Both the position numbers and the translations under genes were made by a program. Below, one piece after another: positions 36,080 through 47,743 of a DNA stretch of 64,000 nucleotides. The stretch's first letter is position 1, and each line of letters begins with the position of its first letter. Below the pieces are notes generated by a model. That model searched no databases and was not told the DNA's origin. It was given only the letters and a program-made list of their open reading frames with translations. Source of the DNA: Turnera subulata (lineage: Eukaryota; Streptophyta; Magnoliopsida; Malpighiales; Passifloraceae); assembly GCA_028386065.3 (NCBI GenBank), contig JAKUCV010004869.1:4769-68768 (forward strand), in the 5' to 3' direction.

Positions 36080-36660
36080 GTTCACCGTGAGATGTTCCGG
36101 GCTACTGCTCGTCTCACCGCCGGCACCTGGCCCTTCGCCGTGCCGTCGCCAACTGAACGGCGCCCCTTCCGGCCGTTTCTACCGCCGGACGCGCCGTCAG
36201 AGAGAGGAAACCCGATGAGGATCCGTCGGATCCGCCTCGACCCGTCGGGTCTGTCTCCACCTACTCTCCTCCTCGCCGCCATCAGTGACACCGCGTCGCC
36301 ATGCAACCGTCCTGCTTGCGTCTCGTGTCGCGTGCCTCGCCACCCGCCTTCGCCGCCGCTTGTCACGCCGCTGCGGAAGTAGCCGAGAGGAGCCACCTGA
36401 CGACCCGACGGCATGCGCCATTTGTAGCCGCGCCTCCTCGCACCACCACCATCATTAGGCTGCCTTGTTGCCGTGCTGCTCGTCCTTTCACCGTCCTACC
36501 GCCGTCTGCAACCCGCCAAGGCGACGACCCGCACGTTGAAGACGACGACCCGGAAGGGTCATTGAGGGGTCGGACTGTCCGACGGGTCGCGGGCTGGATA
36601 GTGCTTGGGCTTGTACTGTTTAAGGCCTGGTCTGTACTGTTTAAGGCCCTGGGCTGCACT
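36080..36660 (+). other. GC-rich leader of copia element 2 with peptide-like module
   Basis: Open frame 36092-36382 includes AVPSPTERRPFRPFLPPDAPS followed by RIRRIRL. The minus strand of solo LTR C has the parallel TPSLTER...LPPPDAP...RIRL. A 15-bp word at 36185-36199 is the exact reverse complement of 135-149 in the first repeat. No known domain. Near 36600-36665 a phrase ctgtttaaggcc repeats three times. Confidence 0.5.
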
Positions 36661-36889
36661 GTTTAAGGCCCAAGGGCTGCACTATTCAAGACCCAAGCCC
36701 AGCCTGAAATAAAAAATAATAATAATAATTCTGAAAATATATAATTCTGAAAAAAAATATAATTTCAGTAAATAATAAATAATAGTCATAAAAAAATAAT
36801 TTTGAAAACCACAAGATCAAAGTATATACCGGAATAATAACCGGGTATAAATATGATATATATTATTGCTCAAAGATTTATCGAGTAAG

Positions 36890-37160
36890 CATATTTTACA
36901 TTTTTATTTAAATTATGATGGGCTATTAAATGGCCCATGTATTAGTATGATATATTATATATTACTGCTGAAAGATTTATCGAGTAAGCATATTTTATGT
37001 TTTTATTTAAATTACGATTGGGCTATTAAAAGGCCCATTGCATTTAATTTTTAGCTTTAATTTTATTTATATTTTGATTGGGCTCGTACAAGGCCCATCA
37101 CATTTAATTTGTATTTATATATTTTTAATTGGGCTAATTAATAATAGGCTCATGATTATT
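36890..37160 (+). repeat. GGGCY-loop-RGCCC hairpin units, element 2
   Basis: Units such as TGGGCTATTAAATGGCCCA, TGGGCTATTAAAAGGCCCA and TGGGCTCGTACAAGGCCCA occur at about 60-100 bp spacing. They match the GGGCC units of element 1 at 12450-12690. Confidence 0.7.
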
Positions 37161-37374
37161 TATTTTATTTAAGTCTTTCTTTTCTTTAATTTTGGAATTA
37201 TGCTAATGTTACAAATATTGGAAGCCCTTAAAATTTCTAGAAGAAATTTGTTATGGGCATTGAATGCATTTAAATGCAAATCTTCTCGAAGACACAATAA
37301 AAAAGAATATAAAGCAAAGACTGGATGTTTTACTACTAAAAGATCCCGCAGATCTTTGAGAAAAATTGAAGAAA

Positions 37375-37830
37375 AATATGCCCACCAGAAGGTGGATGTT
37401 ATATGCCCACCAGAAGGTGGATATTGTATGACCATCAGTCAATAGATATTGTTCTTATCTTGCTTATCCTGAAGGTGCAAGTCAATATATATTGAATAAT
37501 TTTTATTTTATGTTTCAGTTTTATTATTATGTATTATAATTTATTTTATTTCATTTACTTTACAGTATTTTATAATTGTTTCTATAATAATGGCTCCGGC
37601 ATTTGTCCTGAAGACAATGCAAGTTGACATCTAAGGGGGAGAGTTATATGTGTGGATGTCAACTATTTCACATAACATATGCGATAGTACAATCTCGAAA
37701 TGACAAAAAGATTAATACGCTCCAGAAGAGCATAAGATTGAATACGTTCTTGAAGAACGCAAACTTTACTATTATCCAGAAGATCATATATCTACGCTCT
37801 GGAAGAGCATATACTCTTGAAGAGTACAGA
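37375..37830 (+). repeat. Hairpins with YDGAA loop, first cluster, element 2
   Basis: CCACCAGAAGGTGG occurs twice (about 37382 and 37411). Then come GCTCCAGAAGAGC (37719-37731), GTTCTTGAAGAAC, ATCCAGAAGAT, GCTCTGGAAGAGC and ACTCTTGAAGAGT. Stems differ; the loop stays CAGAA, TTGAA or TGGAA. Confidence 0.85.
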
Positions 37831-38098
37831 AACCCCCCATTCACAGTAATAAAAGAAATTATTATGGATCCCATTGAATCGATTTTGCTCCATTCCCTGA
37901 AGTGAATGAGACAGTACAGTTATGATTGTGCCTGTTGCAGATGATATGGAAGAAATTATTCTAACTATCATAACCATAAAAGTTATGACAATGGCAAGGC
38001 TAAAGGAAAACATGCATATTATTATTGCATATGGGATTCATTACAAGGAGAACATTCACATAGAGGAATTGTTCTCATACATAAGTTGAAATAATTAT

Positions 38099-38827
38099 TT
38101 ATCGATTGGGTACAACATTGACCCTAAAACTCTGAGCTTCGTTATTGATGTTGACCCTAACACTGTCGTTCCAGGAGAACCACATACCACCCATGTTGTT
38201 TTCTCCAGGTAGCTCAAACCGATTTGTTGGAGGAAAACGAAGTTGTATTGCTCCATGATTCTCTGCAGGTTGCCACAGGGTTTCAGTAATCAGTACCATG
38301 TTGGGCTTGTACTGATTCTTCAGATCCCTTAAGGTACGCACGAAATCTTGGGTTGGCCATGCCACTCCCCTGCAATTCCATAGTAAAAGTCGTACCTTAG
38401 GCCATGTAGGCGGTAACCCAAACACCCTCAGGACACTCTGAGCCATCATGGAGACTTGATAATAGCTGTTTTGATTCAGAAATTGGAAAGATGGCTCCAA
38501 CTAAAACTCATGCAGTCTATCAGATATGAAAAACATTATAGAATTATCCGAGCCATAAAAAGAAGCCCGTAGATTGCCTTGGTCCTCTAGGAAGAAGGTT
38601 TCTTCCATAGGAGTTACAAAGAACCTGGATGAGTATAGTTCATCAACAAAAAACAAACGAGGAATTCTTGCGAGTTCACTTGGTAACTCCTCTTGTTGTT
38701 CATTCACCATGCTATATGCTAGCCTGTTCTTCCTCCCTAGAGAGGCACCCTCAACAAAGAAGACAGTTGCTGGGGAAGGCATTCTTTTATCTTTATGTGG
38801 TTTTTCTGAATCTATGTGTTTCACCAC
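38099..38827 (-). pseudogene. Antisense ORF in copia element 2, LINE endonuclease-like C-terminus
   Basis: One minus-strand frame of about 240 codons is broken only by a TAG at 38501-38503. The upstream half (VNEQQEELPSELARIPR, FVTPMEETFFLEDQ) is unrecognised. The downstream half has LLLWNCRGVA, YKPNMVLITETLW and GGMWFSWNDSVRV, the start of a plant LINE endonuclease, and stops at VVPNR before the rest of that domain. It corresponds to 10394-11005 in element 1, whose stop falls at a neighbouring codon. It sits opposite to the host element, in the place where gag would be. Whether it was ever expressed is unknown. Confidence 0.6.
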
Positions 38828-38994
38828 ATAATACTGTCCTCTTTTATAGCCAGAGCTTAGACAGCTAAGGTGTCAGTTTTTTCAAAATGTAGACCCCCGG
38901 ACAGATCCAATAGGATCTGCTTTTGACAAAATTTGTCACTACATTTAATTATTGCTCAATAATTCTGATCTTTTTGACATGAGTGGAAGATATA

Positions 38995-39305
38995 AGCCTA
39001 AAATTGGCACATATATTGCAGCCTGAAGCTAGCAATTTAAGTTATTAAACTTACCATATCCAGCCAGAAGTTGGAATGCACTAGCCTAAAACTAGCAATT
39101 TTTAAGTGTTTAAATACATAGTTTGCACAACCCGAAGCTGAGACCAACTAGAAGTTGGCTGATAAATATGTAATTTATAGCTCGTATGCCCCAACCAGAA
39201 GCTGGTAAATAATCTTCCTAAGTTATCATATCCAGCCTGAAGCTGGCACATAAATAGCAGCCTGAAGCTGGCACCAACTTGAAGTTGGTACATGGACTTA
39301 TTGTT
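38995..39305 (+). repeat. Hairpins with YDGAA loop, second cluster, element 2
   Basis: Examples are CAGCCTGAAGCTAG, CCAACTAGAAGTTGG, CCAGCCTGAAGCTGG, CAGCCTGAAGCTGG and CCAACTTGAAGTTGG. The cluster lies just upstream of the GAG-pre-integrase remnant and is the counterpart of 9800-10095. Confidence 0.85.
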
Positions 39306-39307
39306 TG

Positions 39308-41180
39308 GCATGACCGGTTGGGCCATCTCGGGTCAATAATGATGCACGAAATTTATTTGGTCATTCATTTAAAAACCAGAAGTTTTACAATCAATGAATT
39401 TCCACGTGTTTGTTTGCTGCGAAATTAATTATACGGCCTTCCTAAGATAAGATTGGCCTAGAATCACCAGCAGGTTTGGGAATAATTCAGGGACATAAAC
39501 GCGGACTGATAAATCTGTCGTGCTGACCATCTAGGTAATTTTTATGATGCATCGACTAGATGGTCCATTGTGTGACGCAAGTTGGCATTGTGCGCACTTA
39601 TGATTAAGCCACTTGCGGGGTACATATCCCTACTTATGTTATTAGACTATATGTCTAAATAATGCTGGTATATTTCTTCAATGGATAATGTATATCATTG
39701 GAAATAAACCCAAACAGATCTGGGGGAATATTGACAATTGATTGCAGGACCATTGTTAATGAAATATTACTATTTTGAGAAAATAGTATTTTACATGCAG
39801 CAACACCTGTGTGCATCAAGCCAACAAGTTATCATAATGTCTCCCCATTTAATTGGTTCTTTGTCACGAACCTAGTAACTCTCATCTTCGGACCGTTGGT
39901 TGTTCAAGTATATAATGCTCCACCACAGCATAGTAAAATTGGTCCTTAAAGAAGACTGGGAATATATGTTGTGTATGTTGGGCATGAATCTCCATCAATG
40001 AAAGAGTTTATCCAACTTCAGGGGGAGAAAATAAGCAGTTGGATCAAGATATTATTGATGTATGATTGTTGATCCTCAAACAAATTAGTGTGAACCTGAA
40101 GTTCAAAAGATGATTCATTTGCAGGAAATTGATATGAAATTGCCAGACTCATAAAGTGACCAAATCTTATATACCAGCTGCAAATGCTCATGTTCAAATT
40201 AATGTTCCAGAAGAACAAGTATAGTATGCAAATGAATCTAAAGTACGCCAGAAGTGTAGAATATACTCGGTTCCAAAAAGAAATCAAAATTCTCGATAGA
40301 GAAAGGAGCAAAGAGATAAGATGGCCCCAGTGAGAAAATAAGACCTCCAGTAGAGGTTTAAATTAAAAGTCCTCAAGAAGAGAAAAATCCTCCAGAAGAG
40401 ATTTTTTGACACAGTTGATAAAGTTCCAGAAGTAACTCAGGTACCTGATATAAATCAGTATGATGAGATCTCAATTAATTATACAGTGTCAGGAATAAGA
40501 TGGAACCGACGTGAAATAACCATCGACGGAATATTTATTTTCATATATAGCGCTAAATATTATGAAAGAAAATAAGGATCATGAACCTACATCTAATGGT
40601 GAATGTAGGCGTAGTATGATTGGCCAAATTGAGAAATGTAATTAAGGTTGTGTTAGACTCGCTTGTGAAGTGATATATTTTTCGGACCTGTAGTCCGTAC
40701 ACCAGATGGTGTGGAACCAGTCGATAGAAAATGGGTATTTGTGCGAAAAGAAAATTATAATAGAGAGATACAAAGCACGGCTCATCGCATAAGGTTTTAC
40801 CCAAACGACTTGGTATTAATTATGAGGAGATATACTCCCCTGTGGTGGATGCAATTATTTTTGATAAGTCTGGCATAATGTGAAAAGAATTAGTAATGCA
40901 TCAAATAGATGCTATTACAGCCTATTTCTATGGATCCATAAGTCATTACATATGCATGAGAATCCCTGAAGGATTCAAGTTGCTTGAAGCAACTAATTCC
41001 CGGGAATATATTAAGTTGATCTTTATATGGTTTAAACTAAATTTGAGTATGAGAAGTATGATTATTTTTGCATTTATGTTCTATGCATTTTCACTTATTA
41101 TTATTGTTACTTATATTTTAAATATTATTGGAACTCCTGAAGAACCTTCCAAATGTTGTGCTATAAGAAATAATTTGAGA
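39308..41180 (+). pseudogene. Decayed copia pol of element 2
   Basis: Begins with the GAG-pre-integrase landmark (tggcatgaccggttgggcca, about 39308-39327). The reverse transcriptase follows: a KWVFVRKEN-like segment at about 40726-40752, MHQIDAITAYFYGS and ICMRIPEGFKLLEATNSRE in the frame from 40896, and a trace of the metal-site region with IIGTPEEP near 41117-41140, where copia normally reads YVDDLNIIGTPEE. Frameshifts and stops are scattered throughout. Short hairpins with CAGAA loops continue through this region (about 40204, 40345, 40425). Confidence 0.75.
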
Positions 41181-41699
41181 TAAAAATCTTATGAGAGAAT
41201 TAGATTGGTCCTGGAGTACCATGTTAAAGTACTAGTAACATGAAGCCTGCAGCTTCTGTCATAAGCCTATTGGCAAGATATGGCTATGTTTTATCTTCGG
41301 AATATAATTAGATATGGCATTATATTAACCCTGTAAACCCGAAGAAAATATAGTTGGTTTTGCAGATGCAGATACATTATTTGATCCACATGAAGCATAG
41401 ACGGACATCTGCTATAACTTTACACATGATATTGTTATATCATCAGGACCACAAAAGTAAGATGGCGAGAAAGATGCTCCAACAACAAATAATGAAGATA
41501 GTGCTGCCTACATTGTCCAGGAGTTGACAAGGATGATTGGCATGCAACAACATCAAGAAATCAAGAGATGCCAAAATGAGGGGGAGTAGAATACGCACTG
41601 TACTCTTTTTTCCTTTACCAAGTTTTTATCTCACTGGGTTTTTCTTGATAAGGTTTTTAATGAGGCAGTACTCCCTAAGTATATTCTACCTAATACACA

Positions 41700-41717
41700 A
41701 TGACATCCAAGGGGAAG
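41700..41717 (+). other. Polypurine tract of copia element 2
   Basis: AAGGGGAAG directly before the right LTR, the usual start site of plus-strand DNA synthesis. Confidence 0.7.
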
Positions 41718-41953
41718 TGTTATAAAATCATGTATGGATGTCATTATTTACCTACCTCTATACTTTCTGTCATTGTTTAGATCTAGTAAGATCTTCTCTA
41801 GGCCGTTAACTCTGTATTTTGGCAATTGAAATAGAATGAAAAAAGTCCTCTTCCTCTGCTTCTTTTTTTCTCCATCTTCCCCTTCATCTTCTACATCATT
41901 TCCTTCATCAAAGATTAATCATCACAAACAATAAATACACTCCATTTATAACA
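41718..41953 (+). repeat. 3' LTR of copia element 2
   Basis: 236 bp, partner of 35766-35991, followed by target duplication TATCC (41954-41958). It carries an internal difference (a phrase with gatctagtaagatct) relative to the left LTR. Confidence 0.93.
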
Positions 41954-42053
41954 TATCCTTTTTTCTCCAGTTTCCCCTTCATCTTCTACATCATTTCCTT
42001 CATCAAAGATTAATCATCACAAACAATAAATACACTCCATTTATAACATATCC
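41954..42053 (+). repeat. Extra copy of the LTR end plus target duplication
   Basis: After the right TATCC, the last 90 or so bp of the LTR recur (ttttttctccagtttcccct to CATTTATAACA) and are followed by another TATCC (about 42049-42053). This is a tandem duplication of LTR end plus target site. Confidence 0.85.
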
Positions 42054-43658
42054 ATTGCATTATTATCATTATCAATATGGCCCATGACAATTTGCTAGTC
42101 AATAATGAAATGAGCAATGATGCCACCAATTATGCCATTTGTCATACCCGGCATCCATTATTAATAGAAAAAAGGCATTAAAACCATCAGATAAAACAAA
42201 AATTTTATACATATAGCTTGTAGGAAGTGCTTTTAGTTTTAGATTGTATCGATGCCAGACTAAATCGAAACACTTTTCTGGTTTCGAATCTTCTCTGTGA
42301 TGCACAATGTTAATTTTCCTGGTTCCTATTCTTAAAGTTCTCGCTTCCCTGCTACTCCTTTTGTGTTAATTTTATGTTAATGTTAGGTTGCAAAGCTTCA
42401 GTTACAAAAGTGATAGAGAATCATTGAAATTCTAACCGAAGTTCTATATGTTGTGTCAAAGTTCCTACTAACTAGTCACTTGTTATTTTTTTCATCTATA
42501 TTTATGCTGCTTACTATCAGACCGGCGTCTATCGCATGTGTATGTTTTTACTAATGGAAAGATCTCCACTATAAACTCATTATATTATTTCAAGTCAATG
42601 ACAAAATCATGTGTGTGCACTGTGCACTTGACACTTGAGCAGCTTGATTACTGGGGGAAATTTTTGAAATCGGCAATAGACACTAAATAAAAGCGTGATT
42701 TCATATTCCTATAGTCCAACAAAAAAATTCAATGCCCACAGAGGTGCAAAATCATTGCCAGGAATGACAGAAGATTATATTATCTTTTAATTAGACTCCT
42801 TATGGATTATTACCATGCAGAACCAGTGTTTAATTACTTTTTTTTTCTAAATGACTCATGAACTTTGTTAAAAAAATTTATAAAATAATAAAAATTAATA
42901 ATAATATAAAGAAAAAATAATAAATCAAATATAAAAATAATAAAATATAATATTTAAATAAATGAAGAAAAGTAATATTATGAAGGAAATAATATTAAAA
43001 AAAGAATATAAATAAGGGCTAAAAAACTAATATTATGCAAAAAATATTAAAATAGGAAAATAGAATATAAATCTGAAAAAAACTAATATTAAAAAGAAAA
43101 AAAATATTGAAACAAAAAAAGGAATATAAATCAGGAAAAAAACTAATACTATGCAAAAAAAAAATTAAAACAGGAAAAAAGAATAGTTAAAAATAAATAA
43201 AACTAATATTATGTAGAAAAAATTATTAAAATAGAAAAATAGATATTTTTTAAAAAATTAATAATATTCTGAAAAAGTATTTTAAACATAAAAGTAGAAT
43301 ATAAATCAGGGAAAAAAATTAAAAACTAATACTAAGCAAAAAATTAATAATAATATAAAGAATAATAAAAAATTAAATGCAAAAAATGACAAATTAAAAG
43401 GCATGAAAAAATGAAACATACCTTTGCATCAATTAAAATTAAGTCCTAAAGAGATTCCATAATTTTGTATTTAAGGATTCTCACAACCTCAAAACCTTAA
43501 CTTGAATTGTCCATAAATCATTGTCAGCGGTCAATTCATCCAAAGTATTAATATTCGTTTTCCTGCAAACAAAAATAATAAAAATGAAATATATTATAGA
43601 AAAAAATAATTGAATTAGATAGAAAGAATAGAAAAACGAACAGGATTATTAATTTAGA
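42054..43658. other. AT-rich intergenic region with A-rich tandem repeat
   Basis: No gene. From about 42960 to 43360 a degenerate unit of about 60 bp repeats (aactaatattatgcaaaaaa, then taaaataggaaa, then agaatataaat). GAAAC at 43659-43663 is the left target duplication of LTR B. Confidence 0.5.
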
Positions 43659-44299
43659 GAAACTGAAATGCCCTGACCCGTATTTACCGTACATAGTAAA
43701 CACGTGCCGGAACTGTAACGACCCAACCAAACAAAGCCCAGCATACAGTGTATACAACAGAAACTCTGGCTCAACAGCCCAAAATATAAACATCAGAAAT
43801 CCGACCCTTCGGCCTAATATAAAAACCGTCATCCAATCTCGGGAACATCAATAACATCACAACTGGCCCAAGGCCCAATAATAACAATAATCAGCACAGC
43901 AGAAGACTTATAAAACTCACAAAGACACTGTATGCGACACTGATGCAAACTAATGGATCCGAGTCCTGTCCGAGGGATAACGCCGTAGCCTGTTTGGAAT
44001 GCATCATACCTGAACCACGAATAACTCAACCTACGGGATGAAAGCCCGCAGGTGAGGGGTGAGTCCGAAGTGCCCACCAACCATGGATAGAGAATCAATA
44101 TGCAACACTATAAAATACTCAAGGTCGAAAACAGGCATAACAACCAAAAATATACCAATCCAAAAGACTCGATCCAAAACTGGTCCAAGACCCAAAAGAC
44201 TTAAACAAAAATCCAAATTCCCATTTTATCTTTCCGGGCCCCGTCACGGATAAGCTAAGGTCGTACCAGGTTATTAACTTGTTCCTAGTGCCAGATCAA

Positions 44300-44710
44300 A
44301 AAGAACCCGGGATCAACATCCCAATAACAAACTCAGGGATCAACATCCCAATCAAACCGGCATCAACATGCCCATCATAAGTAACCCAGATCATGGCCAC
44401 CACAAAATAGTCTCAAACCATCCGGTCGTACCTCTACTTACCACGTGACAATTATATCATCATCATCCAAAAACCAAATCTCAGGGATCAACATCCCTAA
44501 CCAAAACACCGGGATTGACATCCCAATCCAAAACCAAGGATCGACATCCTTATCACATTTTATTATTTATTCCTTTATACTTTATACCAAAAAGACACAG
44601 TGATAAATATCCAAAAACTCAATGCACGGGGGTAAACATCCCAAAATCAAATCATGGGGATAAACATCCCAAAATCAATCAAGGCACTGGGATAAACATC
44701 CCGAATCAAA
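44300..44710 (+). repeat. Hairpin array in LTR B
   Basis: GGGATCAACATCCC repeats with variants GGCATCAACATGCC (both arms changed), AAGGATCGACATCCTT and GGGATAAACATCCC. The loop is CAAC, CGAC, TGAC or AAAC. Confidence 0.85.
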
Positions 44711-45715
44711 CCACAGCAAATGCAACAATCAACAGTGCAACAATCATCAAACACAACAACCGAGTAATATAGGCACATATGGAAGGAAATCCATCCTCAC
44801 CTTAGCCGATTACTCAACTCTGAAGACAATGACCGGTCCAAAGCCGGCTCCTCGGGAAACTGCCCGATATCAAAACCTATACAACAAAACAACATGCTCA
44901 CATAAATGCACATAATCGGTATGTTATGATGCCACAAATTGTAAATTAAACTCATCGCTAAAACATCTCAATTATATATATATATATTATCATGAAATTA
45001 TCCTTTTATTATAATTAAACCTTTTTCCAAAAATATCTCGTATGTATATAAGCTTACAAAAATATATTTCCAAAGCTATTAAATCAGAATATTTCATAAA
45101 AAAATATATTTTTTTCCAAAATAATATACAACATATGAAACGCCCCGACCCGTATTTACCATACACAATAAACACGTGCTGGAACTGTAACGACCCAACC
45201 AGACAAAGCCCAGCATACAGTGTGTACAACAGAAACTCGGGCTCAACAGCCCAAAATAAAAACAACAATAACATCATAACAGGCCCAATGGCCCAACAAT
45301 AGCAATATATAGCACATCGGAGGACTTAATAACTCACAAAGACACTGTATGCGACACTGATGCAAACTATGGATCCGAGTCCTGTCCAAGGGATATCGCC
45401 GCAGCCTATCTGGAATGCATCAAACCTGAACCACAAATAACTCAACCTACGGGATGAAAGCCCGCAGGTAAGGGGTGAGTCCGAAGTGCTCACCGACGAA
45501 GGATAGACAATCAATACGCAACTATAATTACTCAAGTCAAAAACAGGCACAACAGCCAAACCAAAAGACTCGACCCAAAACCGGTCCAAGACTGAAAAGA
45601 CTCAAATAAAATCCAATTTTCCAATTTTATCTTTCCGGGCCCCGTCACGGATAAGCTAGGGGTCAGACCTGGTTCTCAACATATTCCGGGTGCCAGACCA
45701 AATCCAAGAGAGCCC

Positions 45716-46110
45716 GGGGATCAACATCCCAAAAATAAGAACCCAGGGATAGACATCCCAAAAATAATCACGGGATAGACATCCCAAGCATAGACATGCT
45801 TATCACAAGTAACCCAGTTCATGGCCACCACAAAACAGTCTTAAACCATCGAGTCGTACCCCTACTTATCACGTGACAATTATATTATCGTCAACAAAAC
45901 CAAACTCAGGGATCGACATCCCTAACCAAAATACCGGGATAGACATCCTTATCCAAATCAAGGATTGACATCCTTATCACAATTTATTAATTATTCCATT
46001 ACATTTATTCCAAAAGACCCAAAGATAAACGTCCAAATACCAATCACAATACTGGGATAAACATCCCGACCACAATCAAGACAATGGGATAAACATCCCG
46101 AAAACAAACA
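45716..46110 (+). repeat. Hairpin array in LTR C
   Basis: GGGATAGACATCCC and GGGATCGACATCCC repeat, with compensated variants AGCATAGACATGCTT and AAGGATTGACATCCTT. Confidence 0.85.
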
Positions 46111-47404
46111 CAGCAAACGTAGCAACCAACAGTGCAATAATCAACAAACACAATATACCGAGTAATACAGGAACATATTGAAGGAAATCCATCCTCACCT
46201 TGGCCGATTACTCAACTCCGAAAACCATGACCGGTCCCAAGCCGGCTCCTCGAGAAACTGCCCAATATCCGAACCTATACCACAAAACAATATACACACA
46301 CATAAATGTACATAATCGGTATACTATGATGCCAAAACTGCGAAATTACCCATCCCGGTTACACATCTTTTATTATCATCATTTACCGAAAATATTATAC
46401 CGTACGTATATCCGAATATAATTTTGGTACCATACTTTAATTAAAAATTTTTTCAAAATATTTTCATAAAATAATTATAATTTTCCAAAATTATAATCTC
46501 CATAATTTTTCCAGAAAAATAATAACCTATTTATAATTTCCAGAAAATATATATAGTATTTATCTTTTTCTAAATATATATAATAATAATATTTTCCAAT
46601 GCAAAATATAATTACCTTTAATTTCCAAAGTACCTATATATATATATATTTCCACAACCATAATTTTCCAGGCAAAATAATATATGTATAAAATTTTCAG
46701 GAATTAATTTCATGATATTTATATTTTTTTCCAAATAATAATAGTTTTTCCAAAACATAACTTAACTATTTAACATAGTATATATATTTATATTTTTCTC
46801 ATAATACCAGAATTGACCATAATTTTCTCAAAGGAAATATATTTTTTTCAATATTTTAATTAGATTCCCAAAATTTATAAATACATATTTACATATATAT
46901 ATATATAAATTTTTTTTAAAAAAAAGAAATCCGGACTAGGCCAAGCTATGCAACCCAAGCCCGAGCCTAAAGCAAGGACCCAGACCAAGGCTGCAAGGCT
47001 CAAACCCAGTTCCACTGCCCAAGCAAGCAGCCCGCTCGGAACCGGGTCAAACCCGTCGCGAACGGGTTGTTTTCAACCTCACGGGTCGCTCACCTCGGGT
47101 TCAGCGTCGGTGGCGCGACGAGTGGCTGGGACGGGCGAGGACGAGCACGGCAGGAAAGACAAGCGACGACTGCAAGGCGCGACGGTGGTGGCTCGTGCGA
47201 CGCGAGCAAAGGGAAGGCGGATCCGCGGGTTCTGTCGCGGGTCAACGGCTCCCACAGGCGCATCAGGCGGCGGGAGGCGACGGGGAGGGCAGCGTTCAGT
47301 CAGCGACGGCGTGGCGAGCTCGATGGTGTCAGTGGTGCGTTGAGCGGCCGCGCGGAACGCCACGGGGTGAACAATGACCGGGTGGAGGACGGAAGGTGAC
47401 AACT

Positions 47405-47743
47405 GTTCACTCTTCCGTTTTCTTTTTTCTTTTTTTTTTCCATTTTCTTTTCTATTTTCTTTTCTTTTCTTTCTATTTTTCTTTCATTTTCTTTTTTTCT
47501 ATTTTCTATATTTATATTTTTTTCTTCTTTTTTTTTTCTTTTCCCTCTTCTCTCTTTTTTCCGATTTCTATTTCTTTTTTTTCTCTTTTTTTATTTTTTT
47601 CTTTTTCTCTCTCTTTTTTTTCTCTCCTTTTCTCTCTTTTTTTTTCCCTCCCTCTCCTCTCCTGCTTTCTTCCTCTTCCTTGTTATAAAGAGAAAAATAC
47701 TATACAACATGTGACGATCAATAATGCAGCTTGTCTGCATTAT
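47405..47743 (+). promoter_or_regulatory. Pyrimidine tract, TATA box and downstream hairpin of LTR C
   Basis: Near-pure C/T up to TTATAAA (47683-47689). About 32 bp later a 9-bp stem, ATAATGCAG CTTGT CTGCATTAT (47721-47743), follows. LTR B has the same layout with a different, longer stem. Confidence 0.55.

Larger units (their letters stand above)
35766..41953 (+). mobile_element. Non-autonomous copia-type LTR retrotransposon 2
   Basis: LTRs lie at 35766-35991 and 41718-41953 (TGTTATAAAATC to TTTATAACA), bracketed by TATCC (35761-35765 and 41954-41958). Orientation is plus: CGTTATCAGCACGA follows the left LTR and the purine run AAGGGGAAG precedes the right LTR. Interior order: GC-rich leader, GGGCY hairpins, YDGAA-loop hairpins, antisense LINE-like ORF, a second hairpin cluster, GAG-pre-integrase remnant (about 39308-39345), and decayed integrase and RT up to the LTR. 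It shares this unusual order with 7231-13716 but lies on the opposite strand. No intact gag or pol remains. Confidence 0.9.
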
